Positions 1 to 8,300 of a DNA stretch of 20,828 nucleotides are shown here, piece by piece. The stretch covers positions 2,193,421-2,214,248 of the forward strand of contig BFEA01000144.1 of NCBI GenBank assembly GCA_003427395.1. The letters are read 5' to 3'. Position 1 is the first letter of the stretch, and each line of letters begins with the position of its first letter. The stretch is from Chara braunii (taxonomy: Eukaryota > Streptophyta > Charophyceae > Charales > Characeae). Below the pieces are notes generated by a model that saw only the letters and a program-made list of their open reading frames with translations, did no database searches and was not told where the DNA came from. A program made the position numbers and the translations under genes.

Positions 1-590
1 GGAATCCGCTGCCCTCTTAGATAGTTTCCACTGTTTGTCTCGGTTATATAACGCGTCAATCACGTTAATCTCATTCATTTCTAACCTTTCTAACCCTGGT
101 GAGATTGCGGGGACTGTATAAAGGGGCATCCACGATTCAATGCTCAACAGCCCCCAACTTTGCAGTGTCTTGTTTGAATTAGTTTAGCCAAGAAGGTGGT
201 GACTTCCGCTTCAGTCCAGAGGTTACTGGTTTACTTTTGCAGTTGCAGCTCCATCAGCGCGTCCTGGTTGAACCAGCGGAGTTCCACATTCCTCCCTTGA
301 TCATATTGGATGTAGATATCTTTATCCGCTAATCTCTGATGGCCATACGAGAAGACAAGGGAGGAGGACGCACCTGGCGGGAGTTGATCCCTGATCAACT
401 GAGCAATATCTAACTTGAGAAGGGTGGGGCCTCCTCCCCAAGATGAGAGGGAAAGGAGGAGGGACGAGCGCCCTTTAATAGTCACCTCTTCATGCGTCGC
501 CCCTGGTGGCGTGAAGAGGCCGATTTCCCACGACTTCCCATTGGACCTAACTGGCAAAAAGACTAGGCCATTGTCTAGTGGTCCTTACAA
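1..590 (-). pseudogene. Unrecognised degenerate ORF running off the left edge
   Basis: An open frame covers 557-231 (about 108 codons, beginning at a non-ATG codon and open a little further upstream to a TAA near 588). It has a mixed, protein-like composition with few low-complexity runs. After its TAA stop at 233-231 the same frame continues open for about 25 more codons (starting TSNLWTEAEV). Another frame then stays open from about 165 to base 1 without a stop and contains the string SPGLERLEMNEINVIDALY. This pattern suggests one reading frame broken by a stop and a frameshift. I do not recognise the domain. Its position downstream of ORF1 on the same strand suggests it is part of the same LINE (a C-terminal extension of ORF1 or an extra ORF), but it could be an unrelated gene remnant. 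Confidence 0.35.
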
Positions 591-605
591 GGCGTCCCTT
601 TTTTT

Positions 606-638
606 CTAGCAGGTGACGCATTTTTTGTCGCCTGCTAG
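606..638. other. 12-bp inverted repeat (hairpin)
   Basis: CTAGCAGGTGAC at 606-617 pairs with GTCGCCTGCTAG at 627-638, with one G-T mismatch, across a T-rich 9-base loop. It sits between the low-complexity ORF1 linker and the unrecognised ORF on the minus strand. Function unknown. Confidence 0.6.
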
Positions 639-663
639 TCAAGTCCACATCTAGGGGCTTTGC

Positions 664-1019
664 GGGGGGGGGAGAGAGGACGAGGAGTGCGTCTGCAACT
701 TCTGTTGTTTCTGTTGTTCCTGGCCCGTTGTTGATTCAAGCTTCCATGCAGCCAATGTCAAGCACATGCCTTCCTCCTCTGCGAGTTTTGTTGCATTACC
801 TTCTTTCTCTTCCCCTTCCACCACTCTATTTTCCTTATTTTATTTTCCTTCTTCCTTTCGGCATTCCGATGTTCTCTGTCTCCTCACTCGTCTTTTGTCC
901 CACTTCGTTGTGATCTCCTTTTCCGCTCTCTATCTCCTTCCTACCGTCCTCAACATCACCTTGAGTGTCCCCCCTTTTCAGGTTATTCGTCGTCTCTTTC
1001 CCATCATCCCCTTGTTCTC
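664..1019 (-). pseudogene. Low-complexity Lys/Glu-rich ORF1 linker, frame-shifted
   Basis: On the minus strand this purine-rich stretch keeps an open, highly charged frame (rich in K, E, D, G) from about 1015 to 850, which includes GDTQGDVEDGRKEIESGKGD. Frames break repeatedly further down. It directly follows the stop of the preceding ORF1 piece in a different frame, so it is best read as a charged linker of the same protein that has lost its frame. No domain is recognised. The G-rich run at 664-671 is a likely place for sequencing or replication slippage. Confidence 0.3.
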
Positions 1020-1628
1020 CTACATTTCTGTTGGTTTTTCCGCCTCCTGTTGAACCGTCCTGTTGCTGTCGGCCCCTGCCCCCGCCTGAACCCCCACACC
1101 TGTTGCCTTTTTGCTGGTTGCTTCCATGCTCGGAGTCTTCTCCGAGGCTTGGGGGAGAGCAGCGGTCGGTTGTTTTGTCCCTTGTGGCGCAAAGATGATG
1201 ACTGGGTCTGGAGGGGTATGGGCTCTACAGTCTGGATCCGCAGGTTGAAATCTATTAACCACAATCTTCAAAATTTTGTGGCAGACTTCCTGCCAATCGG
1301 AGCCTTTTGGAAGCCCGTTTTCAGGGGCTGTTTTGAGCCTTGCACTGTTTTCTAGGAGGGGGATCAGATCTCTGTAGGTTCCATCCCAAAATTCTTCGTT
1401 CCGACTTCCGTATTTCATTTGAAGATTTTCCATCAGCCAGTCCGCCACTTTCTTCAACCAATCCTCCTGAGTACACGCTTCTTTTGCCCCCTCTTGTTGC
1501 TGGCCAGCCTTTTCCTCCCCCAAATCTGATGCTTCCGCCATCTCGATCTCTGGGGGAAGAGGAGTGTCGGGTATGGGCTCCACCTCCATCGGGGATGGTC
1601 CAAAGGCTTCCTCGAGTGGGTCCTCCAC
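1020..1628 (-). pseudogene. LINE ORF1 continuation, acidic/helical segment
   Basis: A frame of about 200 codons follows the zinc-knuckle ORF1 piece on the same strand but in another frame. Its N-terminal third is acidic and proline-rich (EDPLEEAFGPSPMEVEPIPD). A more ordered middle part contains EDWLKKVADWLMENLQM and EFWDGTYRDLIPLLENSARL, then a low-complexity Ala/Gln/Thr tail. Composition and amphipathic patterning are protein-like, whereas the opposite-strand frames are pyrimidine-biased and look spurious. No known domain is recognised. Downstream proximity and common orientation make it part of the ORF1 polyprotein region. The in-frame stop at 1020 is followed by an open charged frame, indicating a frameshift. 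Confidence 0.45.
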
Positions 1629-1685
1629 TGGGTCTGATTGTACTTCCAGTAGAGGCTTCGGTTCTGACTCCTTCCTCTTGCCTTC

Positions 1686-2268
1686 TTATCTCTCCATGAG
1701 GCATGTCCCCTCCCCCTGAGGGCCCAACAGTCGCCCTGTTGGCAGATAAGCAGTCGGTGTCGGGCCCCAAGAAAGTTGCTTGTACTTTTTTGAAGGATTT
1801 TTTTGTTGTTGCTGCACGTTTTGCGCTTGCACAGTTGCCTGTCGTGCTTGTTGGTCTAGGGGCGGGGGTGTTGATGTCCTCCGACAATTGTGTTCGCTCT
1901 GTGGAGGGTTTAGCCAGGCGTCCCTCGGGTCTGTTCTCCGTTGCCCCCAACGGGGGAGCCCAGTCCTGTGGGGGTCTTGTGGGCCTACATGGGTCCCCCC
2001 TCCCTTCCCATACCCATCCCTTGGGCTGTCCCTTCTCATCCAAATCCTCCAGGTAAACCCAGCCCTCGTGACCTGGGTCAACAGTGTACCACCTATTGGG
2101 TCTACAGGGGGCGCGTTGTAGTCGGGCCCCTCTTGTTCGGGTGGTGGGGGCAGGCTGATTCTGTACACAGATGCCCATATGCCCTGCACTTAAAACACCA
2201 GGGTCTGAACTTGTGGGCGGTATGGATTTGGTGCGTCTTTCCTCCCATTTTGAAGGGCACAATATCAT
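1686..2268 (-). pseudogene. LINE ORF1 continuation after the zinc knuckle
   Basis: Two overlapping minus-strand frames are open here. The more protein-like one (2268 downward) contains RWYTVDPGHEGWVYLEDLDE and later KKSFKKVQATFLGPDTDCLS. Proline- and glycine-rich spacers separate these. It overlaps the end of the zinc-knuckle ORF (stop at 2102), implying a frameshift near 2110-2200, and ends before the acidic segment at 1628. There is no domain I can name. It could be the natural disordered region between the zinc knuckle and the C-terminal part of ORF1. Confidence 0.4.
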
Positions 2269-3100
2269 CCATTGAAAAGGGTTGTCCTTTGGGGAGGTCC
2301 AACGCCAACATCACATAGTCATCTCTCTTTGCGACGTATGTTGGGAGCGGGTCAATAAAGTCGACTATGGTGTAGTGTTGACCAAGATCGTGGATAAACG
2401 TGGCTTGCACCTCTACAAGGATATGCCTTAGTTCCACCTTGAAATAATCCTTCATCATTTGTTCTCTTTTTTCTTCTGGACTAATGTTTTTAGGTTGCCA
2501 TGGGAGGATACGCACCTCCGACCTCCCCCATGGGATCTTCTTCCACCCATCCATCCTTTGTTTGTCTTGTGCAAACAGGCCGAGGATTGTGAAAATTGTG
2601 GATGATATGGGTTGTATTAGGAAAAACTCTTGGACCGCCTCCTGACTCCCCTTCATCTCCTCTAGACGTTTACAGATCCATTTTATTTTTTCATTGATAG
2701 ATTTTTGCGCAGCCTCCCCATAGAACAACCAATTGCTAGCATTTTTCACATATGTTTGATCTCTTGCTTCAAGCTTTTCTATCGAGTAAGTTTTGATCAT
2801 CGTCTTTCTCCCTCCCTGATCAATCACTTGGTTTTCCGCAGGAAGAAGAAAAAGTGTGAGGAAGTATGCCCGAGTCGCTGACAGATTTCGGAGGGGGATT
2901 TTCAGGTCTTCTACAACTCCTTGTTGGGGGTTTGTTGGGGAGCGTTTTATGGTCATAGTTTTTTCCTGGATTCTGCCCCTCACTCGTTGTGCCCATGTGG
3001 GTTTTGACCCTTCCGCAACTTGACTCGTTTGCCTACTTCCTTGGTAACCTGTCTGTGCTTCCTCCCTTTTTTCCTCTTCTGTCAACATTTCTTCGTCCAT
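2102..3100 (-). pseudogene. LINE ORF1 (gag-like) protein with C-terminal zinc knuckle
   Basis: A 332-codon frame. Its N-terminal 50 residues are charged (DEEMLTEEEKREEAQ). The middle is a mixed, ordered region including a predicted helical stretch. The C-terminus reads VMLALDLPKGQPF, then FKMGGKTHQIH, then the cysteine motif WCFKCRAYGHLCTESACPH at about residues 301-319. The order 'LDL-K-P...GGK...WCFxC...GH' is the hallmark of plant LINE ORF1 proteins with a DUF4283-type region followed by a CCHC_4 zinc knuckle. Here spacing is CX2CX4HX6C, two residues longer than the usual last spacing. The family binds element RNA in the cytoplasm during retrotransposition. The ATG at 3100 is probably not the original start, because an upstream frame (from an ATG at 3228) runs into this one through a shift near 3110. 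Confidence 0.7.
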
Positions 3101-3220
3101 TTTCTCGTTTCCTTCTCGACATCGTCACCCTCTGGCTCCTTCTCCTTCATTTCCTGATCCCCACTCTCCCTCCCGTTATTTGCATGGGGAGACAGTGTTG
3201 TGGCGGGTATACTCGATGTG

Positions 3221-3529
3221 TCAGTCATCCCAGAACCGAAGGTTTTTTTTTTCTGATTTGTCTGTCAGAGACAGGGACGCCGCAGGCCCCAGAGGTTGCG
3301 CAATTGCTTGATCGAGTGGAAGCCGGGGTGAGTGTCCCTCAAGGGGGAGGATCGCCTGGGCGAGCATCTTTTTCCGTTCCACTAGCCGCCCGTATGGGCC
3401 AGATGATAACTGTCGGTTCAAGATATGCCTCATAGCTCCCTGATAGAAAATGAGCGATCCCCCTCCCTTAGCCTTCTGGTGTGCCAACTCCATTTCCCTC
3501 TGTTTGACAGGAGGCAGGTCCCAACCCAA
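3221..3529 (-). pseudogene. Short ORF upstream of LINE ORF1
   Basis: A 102-codon frame beginning MGWDLPPVKQREMEL and ending NLRFWDD. Its stop (TGA, 3223-3221) overlaps by 8 bases an ATG at 3228-3226 that opens a frame starting MTDTSSIPATTLSP and leads toward the main ORF1. The product is basic and unrecognised. It lies just 3' of the duplicated leader blocks. It may be the original N-terminus of ORF1, separated by a frameshift, or a separate upstream ORF as found in some LINEs. Confidence 0.35.
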
Positions 3530-3810
3530 ACTTCAATCGAGAACCGACATACCGTTCAACCTATTATGGATCTTCAGTGTTCAATTGTGCTTCGTTGCTT
3601 AGTTATGTTGGATCTGTTTAATTTGATGTGTTTCCCGCTGTTTGATAGGAGGATTCCAATCTTTGGGTGATTATTTTTAATTTTTGTTAATCACGATCGA
3701 CCAGGACCCAACCCAGACTTCAACGAGAATCGACGTTTCGTTCGGCCTAGTGTGGTTCTTCAATGTTCTATTGTGCTTAGTTGTTTGGTTATGTTTGATT
3801 CGCTTGTTAT
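3498..3810 (-). repeat. Direct duplication in LINE leader (set 1)
   Basis: A block beginning CTGTTTGACAGGAGG (about 3498-3637) recurs as CTGTTTGATAGGAGG from 3638. Both continue through matching text such as CCCAACCCAAACTTCAA / CCCAACCCAGACTTCAA and ATTGTGCTTCGTTGCTTAG / ATTGTGCTTAGTTGTTTGG. The second copy carries about 50 extra bases near its start. It lies in the presumed 5' UTR of the minus-strand LINE. Confidence 0.75.
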
Positions 3811-3975
3811 TTGTTTTTGGTGACGTTTGGTTTTTGGCTCAAGGGATCCAGGGGGGGGAGATAGAGGTGGAATCAAGGTCTTAATCGCACCGGGTTCCTG
3901 ACCTTCTTGTCGCTCTGCCATTTGTCTTGTCACTCATCCGCCAAATCTGCGTCTCTCTGCCGTCTGTCCTCTCCC

Positions 3976-4254
3976 CTCTTTCTACTGCTTTTGCGAAACC
4001 ATCCTCCCCTGCCAATCTGCTTGTCCCGAGTGGGTTGTCACTTCCGTATCCTGTAGATTGGCTGCCTCTCCTTCCTTCCCTGCCCGTCCTGCCGTCTTCC
4101 CTTTTCGCCTCCCCTCACCAACACCTTCCTCTCTTCTACTGCTTTTGCAACCCTATCCTTCCCTGCCAAGTTCCTGTGCTGTGTTTTTGTTGCCGTCCGA
4201 CTTCTGTTTTCACCAATTTGCTCTCTGGAATGTTACTTCCGTATCTTGTAGACT
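3976..4254 (-). repeat. Direct duplication in LINE leader (set 2)
   Basis: TCTACTGCTTTTGCGAAACC (from about 3980) recurs at about 4135 as TCTACTGCTTTTGCAACCC. Both copies end in CACTTCCGTATCCTGTAGA / TACTTCCGTATCTTGTAGA (near 4038-4057 and 4233-4252). The copies differ by an internal indel of about 40 bases. The block is pyrimidine-rich on plus and so purine-rich in the LINE sense. Confidence 0.7.
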
Positions 4255-4340
4255 CTACTTTTCTCTGACAACTGCTCCTCTCACCATTCGTTCTGCTGCC
4301 TTTGCCTTTCCTCCTCCGGAGTCTCCGATCATTCACGGTT

Positions 4341-4630
4341 CATCTCGTACCGATTAGTATCTGCCATCTGGGGGCGGACTACGCTGTTCTCCACCGGTTA
4401 TGGCAATATGCCATTCGTCTCGCCTGTTTGCCTCTCGTCGTGAGAAGGCGGCTATGGAGTTCACGCAGGAGCCAGGGAACACCTTCGCACGACGGGTCTT
4501 TTCCTGTTGTCGCCTCTTGGCCGCGCGTGCTCAATGCTTCGCCACGTCAGCCTGTGACGTGGACGGCACTTGTACCTCCAGGTCAGCCCCATGTGCACGA
4601 GGGACTGCTCGTGGCCTCCCAGTATATTAA
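4341..4630. other. No gene recognised
   Basis: Mixed-composition sequence with only short chance open frames. A near-perfect palindrome, CCACGTCAGCCTGTGACGTGG split as 8-bp arms around GCC/TG, lies at about 4541-4561. The last 60 bases may already belong to the repeat family that follows, because GGCCTCCCAG...TTAAGTGAAGG resembles the sequence before the second copy. Confidence 0.5.
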
Positions 4631-5587
4631 GTGAAGGCGGGCCTGAATATTCACAAGAGGCCAAAATTCGACATTTCTCATATGTAGGTACTCAGACACT
4701 TGGCCGCACGCAAGTTGGTTACTCGGACGTAAGAGCCTACCTGCTCCAGGCAGTTGTGCCTGGACTCCACATTGCGAAGCAGATACATCACAGATTGGCC
4801 AAGGGCCTACGCAAAAGCAGCATTGTCGACGTACGTGCGCCGGGGGGCTGGGCAGATACAGCAAACGGCCCAAGTCTGGGTGTGCCCATCCAAAAAAGGA
4901 CCAGGGCCTGGGCGCAGACACTGGGGTCTGACCGGAAGCTACTAGAAGCTTCCCAGCCAGGCCACACGCAGCCAGACACGGGCTGCCACTTCCATATAGG
5001 AAGAGTGGCAGCCAGGGTCTGGCATTCTGGCCCACGCAGGCAATGCGGTCACGCTGCTGCGTTAGAAGCTGCGTGCTGCGTTGAGGCCAGGGCGCATACG
5101 GGCGCTACAGAGGTGTGAGGTGCGCTGCTGGGCAGCGGAGCGCAACCAGCCATAGCTGGGCTGCAGGGCGCTAGGGGGTGAGAGGGTGATCGATGGTCTT
5201 CAGGAAGAAGGCGAGTGAGGGTGGTCAGGGTCTGATGAGGGGAGACGAGATACATACCTGGTATATGAGAGAGGTCGGCTATGGTGTTGACGTCATGTAC
5301 ATTGGTCTTCAAGAGTCGAAGTGAGCCTGTTGCGTGAATGCTGATGTAGGTAGGATAGGCAAGTAGTGTAGGCTGGGCGGTGGGCGCCAGACAAAGAGGA
5401 GCGACATTGGATACTGTGTTGGTGTGGCCTGAGGGCTTGAACATTGGCTCATGACTTCATTGTATTGCTCTTATTTGGATGGAATCTCGGTGCATTTGTG
5501 CTCTCTGCTTGTTCACGACTACATGGACATCTGTGTGATTTCGCAACTTGGCTTTTTGTATATCGTTCCCACTCATATTCCTTGCAC
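4631..5587 (+). repeat. Dispersed non-coding repeat, copy A
   Basis: This segment is a diverged homologue of 6618-7530. Shared landmarks in the same order are GTGAAGGCGGGCCT, CAGGCAGTTGTG, GGAAGCT...AGCTTC, TCCATATAGGAA, GCATACCTGGTAT, GGTCTTCAAG, TAGTGTAGGCTGGGCG and a terminal TTCCTTGCA. No coding frame is conserved between copies, so it is probably a non-autonomous transposable element or other dispersed repeat. Orientation is arbitrary. Ends are approximate and I see no clear terminal repeats or target duplications. Confidence 0.65.
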
Positions 5588-5624
5588 TAAATAATAGTAA
5601 ATTATATCATACGGTCCAATGGCA

Positions 5625-5671
5625 TACCCCTTTATGCCCCTTTAAGCCCCTTTGAGCCCTTTCGAACCCCA
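5625..5671. repeat. Short tandem repeat, 10-11 bp unit CCCCTTTAWG
   Basis: Four to five imperfect units (CCCCTTTATG, CCCCTTTAAG, CCCCTTTGAG, CCCTTTCGAA) follow the end of repeat copy A. Confidence 0.7.
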
Positions 5672-6098
5672 CTTATACCCCATAGACACCCTTTGGTGAG
5701 ATATCACCAAACTCAAAGATAAGGCCGGATTTGGGCACGTCTCAGTGGGCGCAAAATTGCCCCCCTGCCACAAAAAAACAAAAGTAAAAAAAAAATAAAA
5801 AAATTGACCCTTTTTTTGGTGTCGCCCAGGTGCCCCGGCCGGGTCACCTCCTGTGCAAGTTCGCCCTGGTCGCCCCGCCAAGCGACCCGGGCCGGGTGAC
5901 TCTGGTAACAAACATAGTTTTTAAAACGTTTACGTTCTCTGTTTTCTTCTTTTTCGTCTGTATGTGTCCTCCGGAGTACACACCCGTCCTAGCCCCGTAT
6001 GCGAACGAGGTGCTACCTAGGTGCATGCCACCTACAAGCAGTAAGTTCCAGTAGCTGTACACTCTATATTATGCCCTCACATGCGGAGGCATTTTCTG
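5672..6098. other. No gene; A/T runs and a GC-rich CCGG-type block
   Basis: 5772-5818 is an A-rich then T-rich stretch. 5821-5910 is GC-rich with repeated CCCGG/CCGGG motifs, resembling the GC-rich blocks beside the poly(T) at 11353-11410 and at 6443-6500. The combination of an A-rich tail with a GC-rich block suggests a retroelement 3' end, but the copies are too diverged to define by eye. Confidence 0.35.
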
Positions 6099-6160
6099 CT
6101 AGTGCCTTCACCTGCGAATAGAATGCCTCGTCGCTATGGCTATATTCAGGGCAACTAACT
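6099..6160 (+). repeat. Possible half of the 98-bp MITE family
   Basis: CTAGTGCCTTCACCTGCGAA and the following 40 bases (GTCGCTATGGCTATATTC, GGGCAACTAAC) align with the left half of the MITE at 19814-19911 (CTACCGTCTTCACCC-GAATAGAA, GTCATTATAGCTGTATTT, GGGCAATACGG). The right terminal repeat is not recognisable. Confidence 0.35.
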
Positions 6161-6181
6161 TCCAGTCTAGACAGAGGAATA

Positions 6182-6420
6182 GAGGCGTTCAGGCTCGCTA
6201 TCGTGATGAAAGGGAACTGGAACAAAACTGCCGGTCACCGTGGCGGTTCCCTTGAGATGGTTTGGCTAGGGCAATGGAGGCGAGGCGTTCAGGCTCGCTA
6301 TCGAGATGAAAGGGACCTGGAACCCTTGAGATGGTTTGGCTAGGGCAATGGAGCCGTTCAGGCTCACTATCGAGATGAAAGGGAACTGGAACAAAACTGC
6401 CGGGTCACCGTGGTGGCTCT
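6182..6420. repeat. Three tandem units of 70-95 bp
   Basis: GAGGCGTTCAGGCTCGCTAT opens unit 1 at 6182, unit 2 at 6282 and, with one change, unit 3 at 6351. Each continues with CGAGATGAAAGGGAACTGG. Units 1 and 2 end with GAGATGGTTTGGCTAGGGCA. Unit 2 lacks a segment of about 26 bases (AAAACTGCCGGTCACCGTGG and following) that is present in units 1 and 3. Confidence 0.85.
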
Positions 6421-6617
6421 TAGATGTATACTTCCTCCAATGAGACCGGCCCGGAAAGCCAGATTTATTGGGACCGGCCAGAGTCCCCCGCCAGTTACCT
6501 GGGAATCTTGGGAACACAGATGGGACAATTTTTTATTTTTTTTTCCAACAGATCAAACTGCGAGGATCTGGGTCCTTGGCAGGCCTAAGGGGCCCAGTTG
6601 CAAATATGCCTGCCCTA

Positions 6618-7530
6618 AGTGAAGGCAGGCCTAACAAATCACGAGAGGCCCTCATGCTGCCAATTTCGTATTTGGGGTCCAGGCAGTTGTGACGCGCCAG
6701 TTGGTTGAGGGAAACACAGGCCGAGCAACAAAGACATTCCACGGCCTTCTGGACCTTTCCAAACATGCAGGCCCTGGGCGAGAATCGCAGCCTCACACAC
6801 AGACAGTTGGGAGGCCCAACTGAATCAGGCCCGGTAGCTGCAGCAGAGGCGCAGCATCCTGGGGCCTACTGGAAGCTTCTGGGCGCAGGTCCAGGGCAGC
6901 CAGGCTGCGAAGGCATGCAGGTTCTTTCCATATAGGAAAGAGCTCGCTGCCTGGAGCCTCATTCAGCACTTGCATGCTGGCGGCAGCGCTGCTGGAGTGG
7001 ACGCTCGTAGGCTGCTGCCGGCGCTGAGAGGCAAGGTGCTAGCGTGTGCGGTTGTGCAGGGAGCAGGGCGCTGCTGAGGGCAGCGCCGTAGCCCAGCCTC
7101 CATAACTGGTTGGGCTTGGACTACAGTGAGGCGCAGGGGTGGTCTTCGGGTGTACAGAGGGAAGACGTGGGAGTAAGTCAGGGGAGAGAGAGAAGGATGA
7201 TGATGATGATGATGTGAGGGCACATACCTGGTATTGGCGATGGTCTGCATTGGGCACCATCTTCAAGTACTTCATGGGCTGCTGACATCAACGGTTGCAT
7301 TGTCAATTAGTAGGCTGGGCGCCGAGCGCGAAGTAGGGAGATAGGGCCTGGACACTCATGTTGGTGGTGGCGAGAGAAAGCTCTCATTGACATTGGTTTT
7401 CAGTGTTACGATTCTTCATTGGTGTTATATTGGTGCATTTCTGCTTTCTGAACACTGTGATACTATCCGGCCTTCAATGTGATTGTGCATTCTGGACATT
7501 GTCATCTCGCTATTGCTCATTTTCCTTGCA
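6618..7530 (+). repeat. Dispersed non-coding repeat, copy B
   Basis: This is the second, diverged copy of the family at 4631-5587, sharing the same ordered landmarks (AGTGAAGGCAGGCCT, CAGGCAGTTGTG, TCCATATAGGAAAGAG, GCATACCTGGTAT, ATCTTCAAG, TAGTAGGCTGGGCG, TTCCTTGCA). It contains a (GAT)6 microsatellite at about 7196-7214. Its 3' end directly abuts a tRNA-derived SINE at 7539. The open frames in it, including a His-rich one created by the GAT repeat on the other strand, are not conserved in copy A. Confidence 0.65.
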
Positions 7531-7538
7531 AAACAGAA

Positions 7539-7660
7539 TGGAGCTCAGTTGGTACATCTACTGAACTGATGAAAATTGAAATACAGACCCGAGTTTGAAA
7601 TTCGAATCCAAATCGAAGTAGTTGAACAAATTTCAAAAAAGAAAAAGAAAAAAAAAGAAG
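7539..7660 (+). mobile_element. tRNA-derived SINE with A-rich tail
   Basis: GAGCTCAGTTGGTAC at 7541 fits a Pol III box A, and GAGTTTGAAATTCGAATCC (ending 7609) fits box B. The segment GAAATACAGACC between them recurs in the related heads at 17469 and 20660. After the head an A-rich tail (7637-7660) is typical of a retroposed SINE. The tRNA cloverleaf is degenerate, so this is not a functional tRNA gene. Confidence 0.7.
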
Positions 7661-7744
7661 GGGCAAAAACAGCGCAGAGACAAGGTCACCTCTCCATATT
7701 TAGGAAGGGCTCTAGGCATCAAAAAGTGTCCGTCTTCTCTGCGA

Positions 7745-7800
7745 TTTGGTACATCAAGTCATTCTCGAATGCTTTGGTATATCAAGTCATTCTCGAATGC
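7745..7800 (+). repeat. 28-bp tandem duplication inside LINE fragment
   Basis: Two adjacent 28-bp units, starting TTTGGTACATCAAGTC and TTTGGTATATCAAGTC, differ at a single base. The duplication is absent from the related LINE at 12714-16325. Confidence 0.95.
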
Positions 7801-8009
7801 TCCTGACCGCACAATATCTGAGTTGAAACAAAAACTGAGAGCTTACGTTTGGTCTGGAGTCCCTAAGAAATACTAAAATATTATTTAAAAAATAGTACTA
7901 CATTCCAAAAATAGCCTAGAGCCACATCACAAGGAATCCCGTAGACAAAGGCGGTTCAGGAATCGTTGATCCAGAATAGGTAACCAAAGACTTGCAGATT
8001 CAAATGTCA

Positions 8010-8025
8010 AATATATATATATATA
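8010..8025. repeat. (AT)8 microsatellite
   Basis: Uninterrupted AT dinucleotides followed by AATAATAAC, within the LINE ORF2 fragment. Confidence 0.9.
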
Positions 8026-8213
8026 ATAATAACTTGTAACTCAGCAGAAGACACCCAAAGTAGGAAACCAAAATAGAAAACCAAAGCCTTGCAAAAAAGA
8101 CAGTAAAAGGGAGCTAGCACGGACAGCCACGCCATCAAATATGGCAGGCTGGTTCTGGGTGATGAACAAAGAAGGAAGCCCAAAGACCAGCAAGAGAAGA
8201 CTGTCCAGAGGCA

Positions 8214-8221
8214 CCCCCCCG

Positions 8222-8296
<75 letters not shown>

Positions 8297-8300
8297 CCCC
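8214..8300. repeat. Poly(C) tract with 74 uninterrupted C
   Basis: A C7 run, a single G at 8221, then 74 consecutive C (8222-8295), G at 8296 and C4. It lies at the point of the LINE fragment where the related element encodes a proline-rich loop (PPISNQTPPPN), so it probably grew from CCC codons. Its true length may be misassembled. Confidence 0.95.

Larger units (their letters stand above)
1..4340 (-). mobile_element. 5' portion of an L1-type LINE (leader plus ORF1), decayed
   Basis: The minus strand reads as a retroelement 5' region. A purine-rich leader with internally duplicated blocks (about 4254-3498) is followed by a short ORF, an ORF1 with a plant-LINE-type zinc knuckle, and further open segments in shifted frames down to the left edge. 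No endonuclease or reverse transcriptase is seen here, so ORF2, if present, lies to the left of the window. The upper boundary near 4340 is a guess based on where the pyrimidine-rich plus-strand composition ends. Several frame changes suggest an inactive copy, although some could be assembly errors at homopolymers. The LINE identity rests mainly on the ORF1 architecture. Confidence 0.6.

Noticed and set aside
5830-5911. GC-rich block as a CpG-island promoter
   Set aside because: It is short, beside an A-rich run, and resembles GC-rich blocks next to other retroelement tails; no gene follows.
6963-7275. His-rich and Ser-rich frames
   Set aside because: They come from a (GAT)6 microsatellite in a non-coding repeat and are not conserved in the other copy.
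7539-7615. Functional tRNA gene
   Set aside because: Box A and box B are recognisable but the acceptor and anticodon stems do not pair, and an A-rich tail follows.
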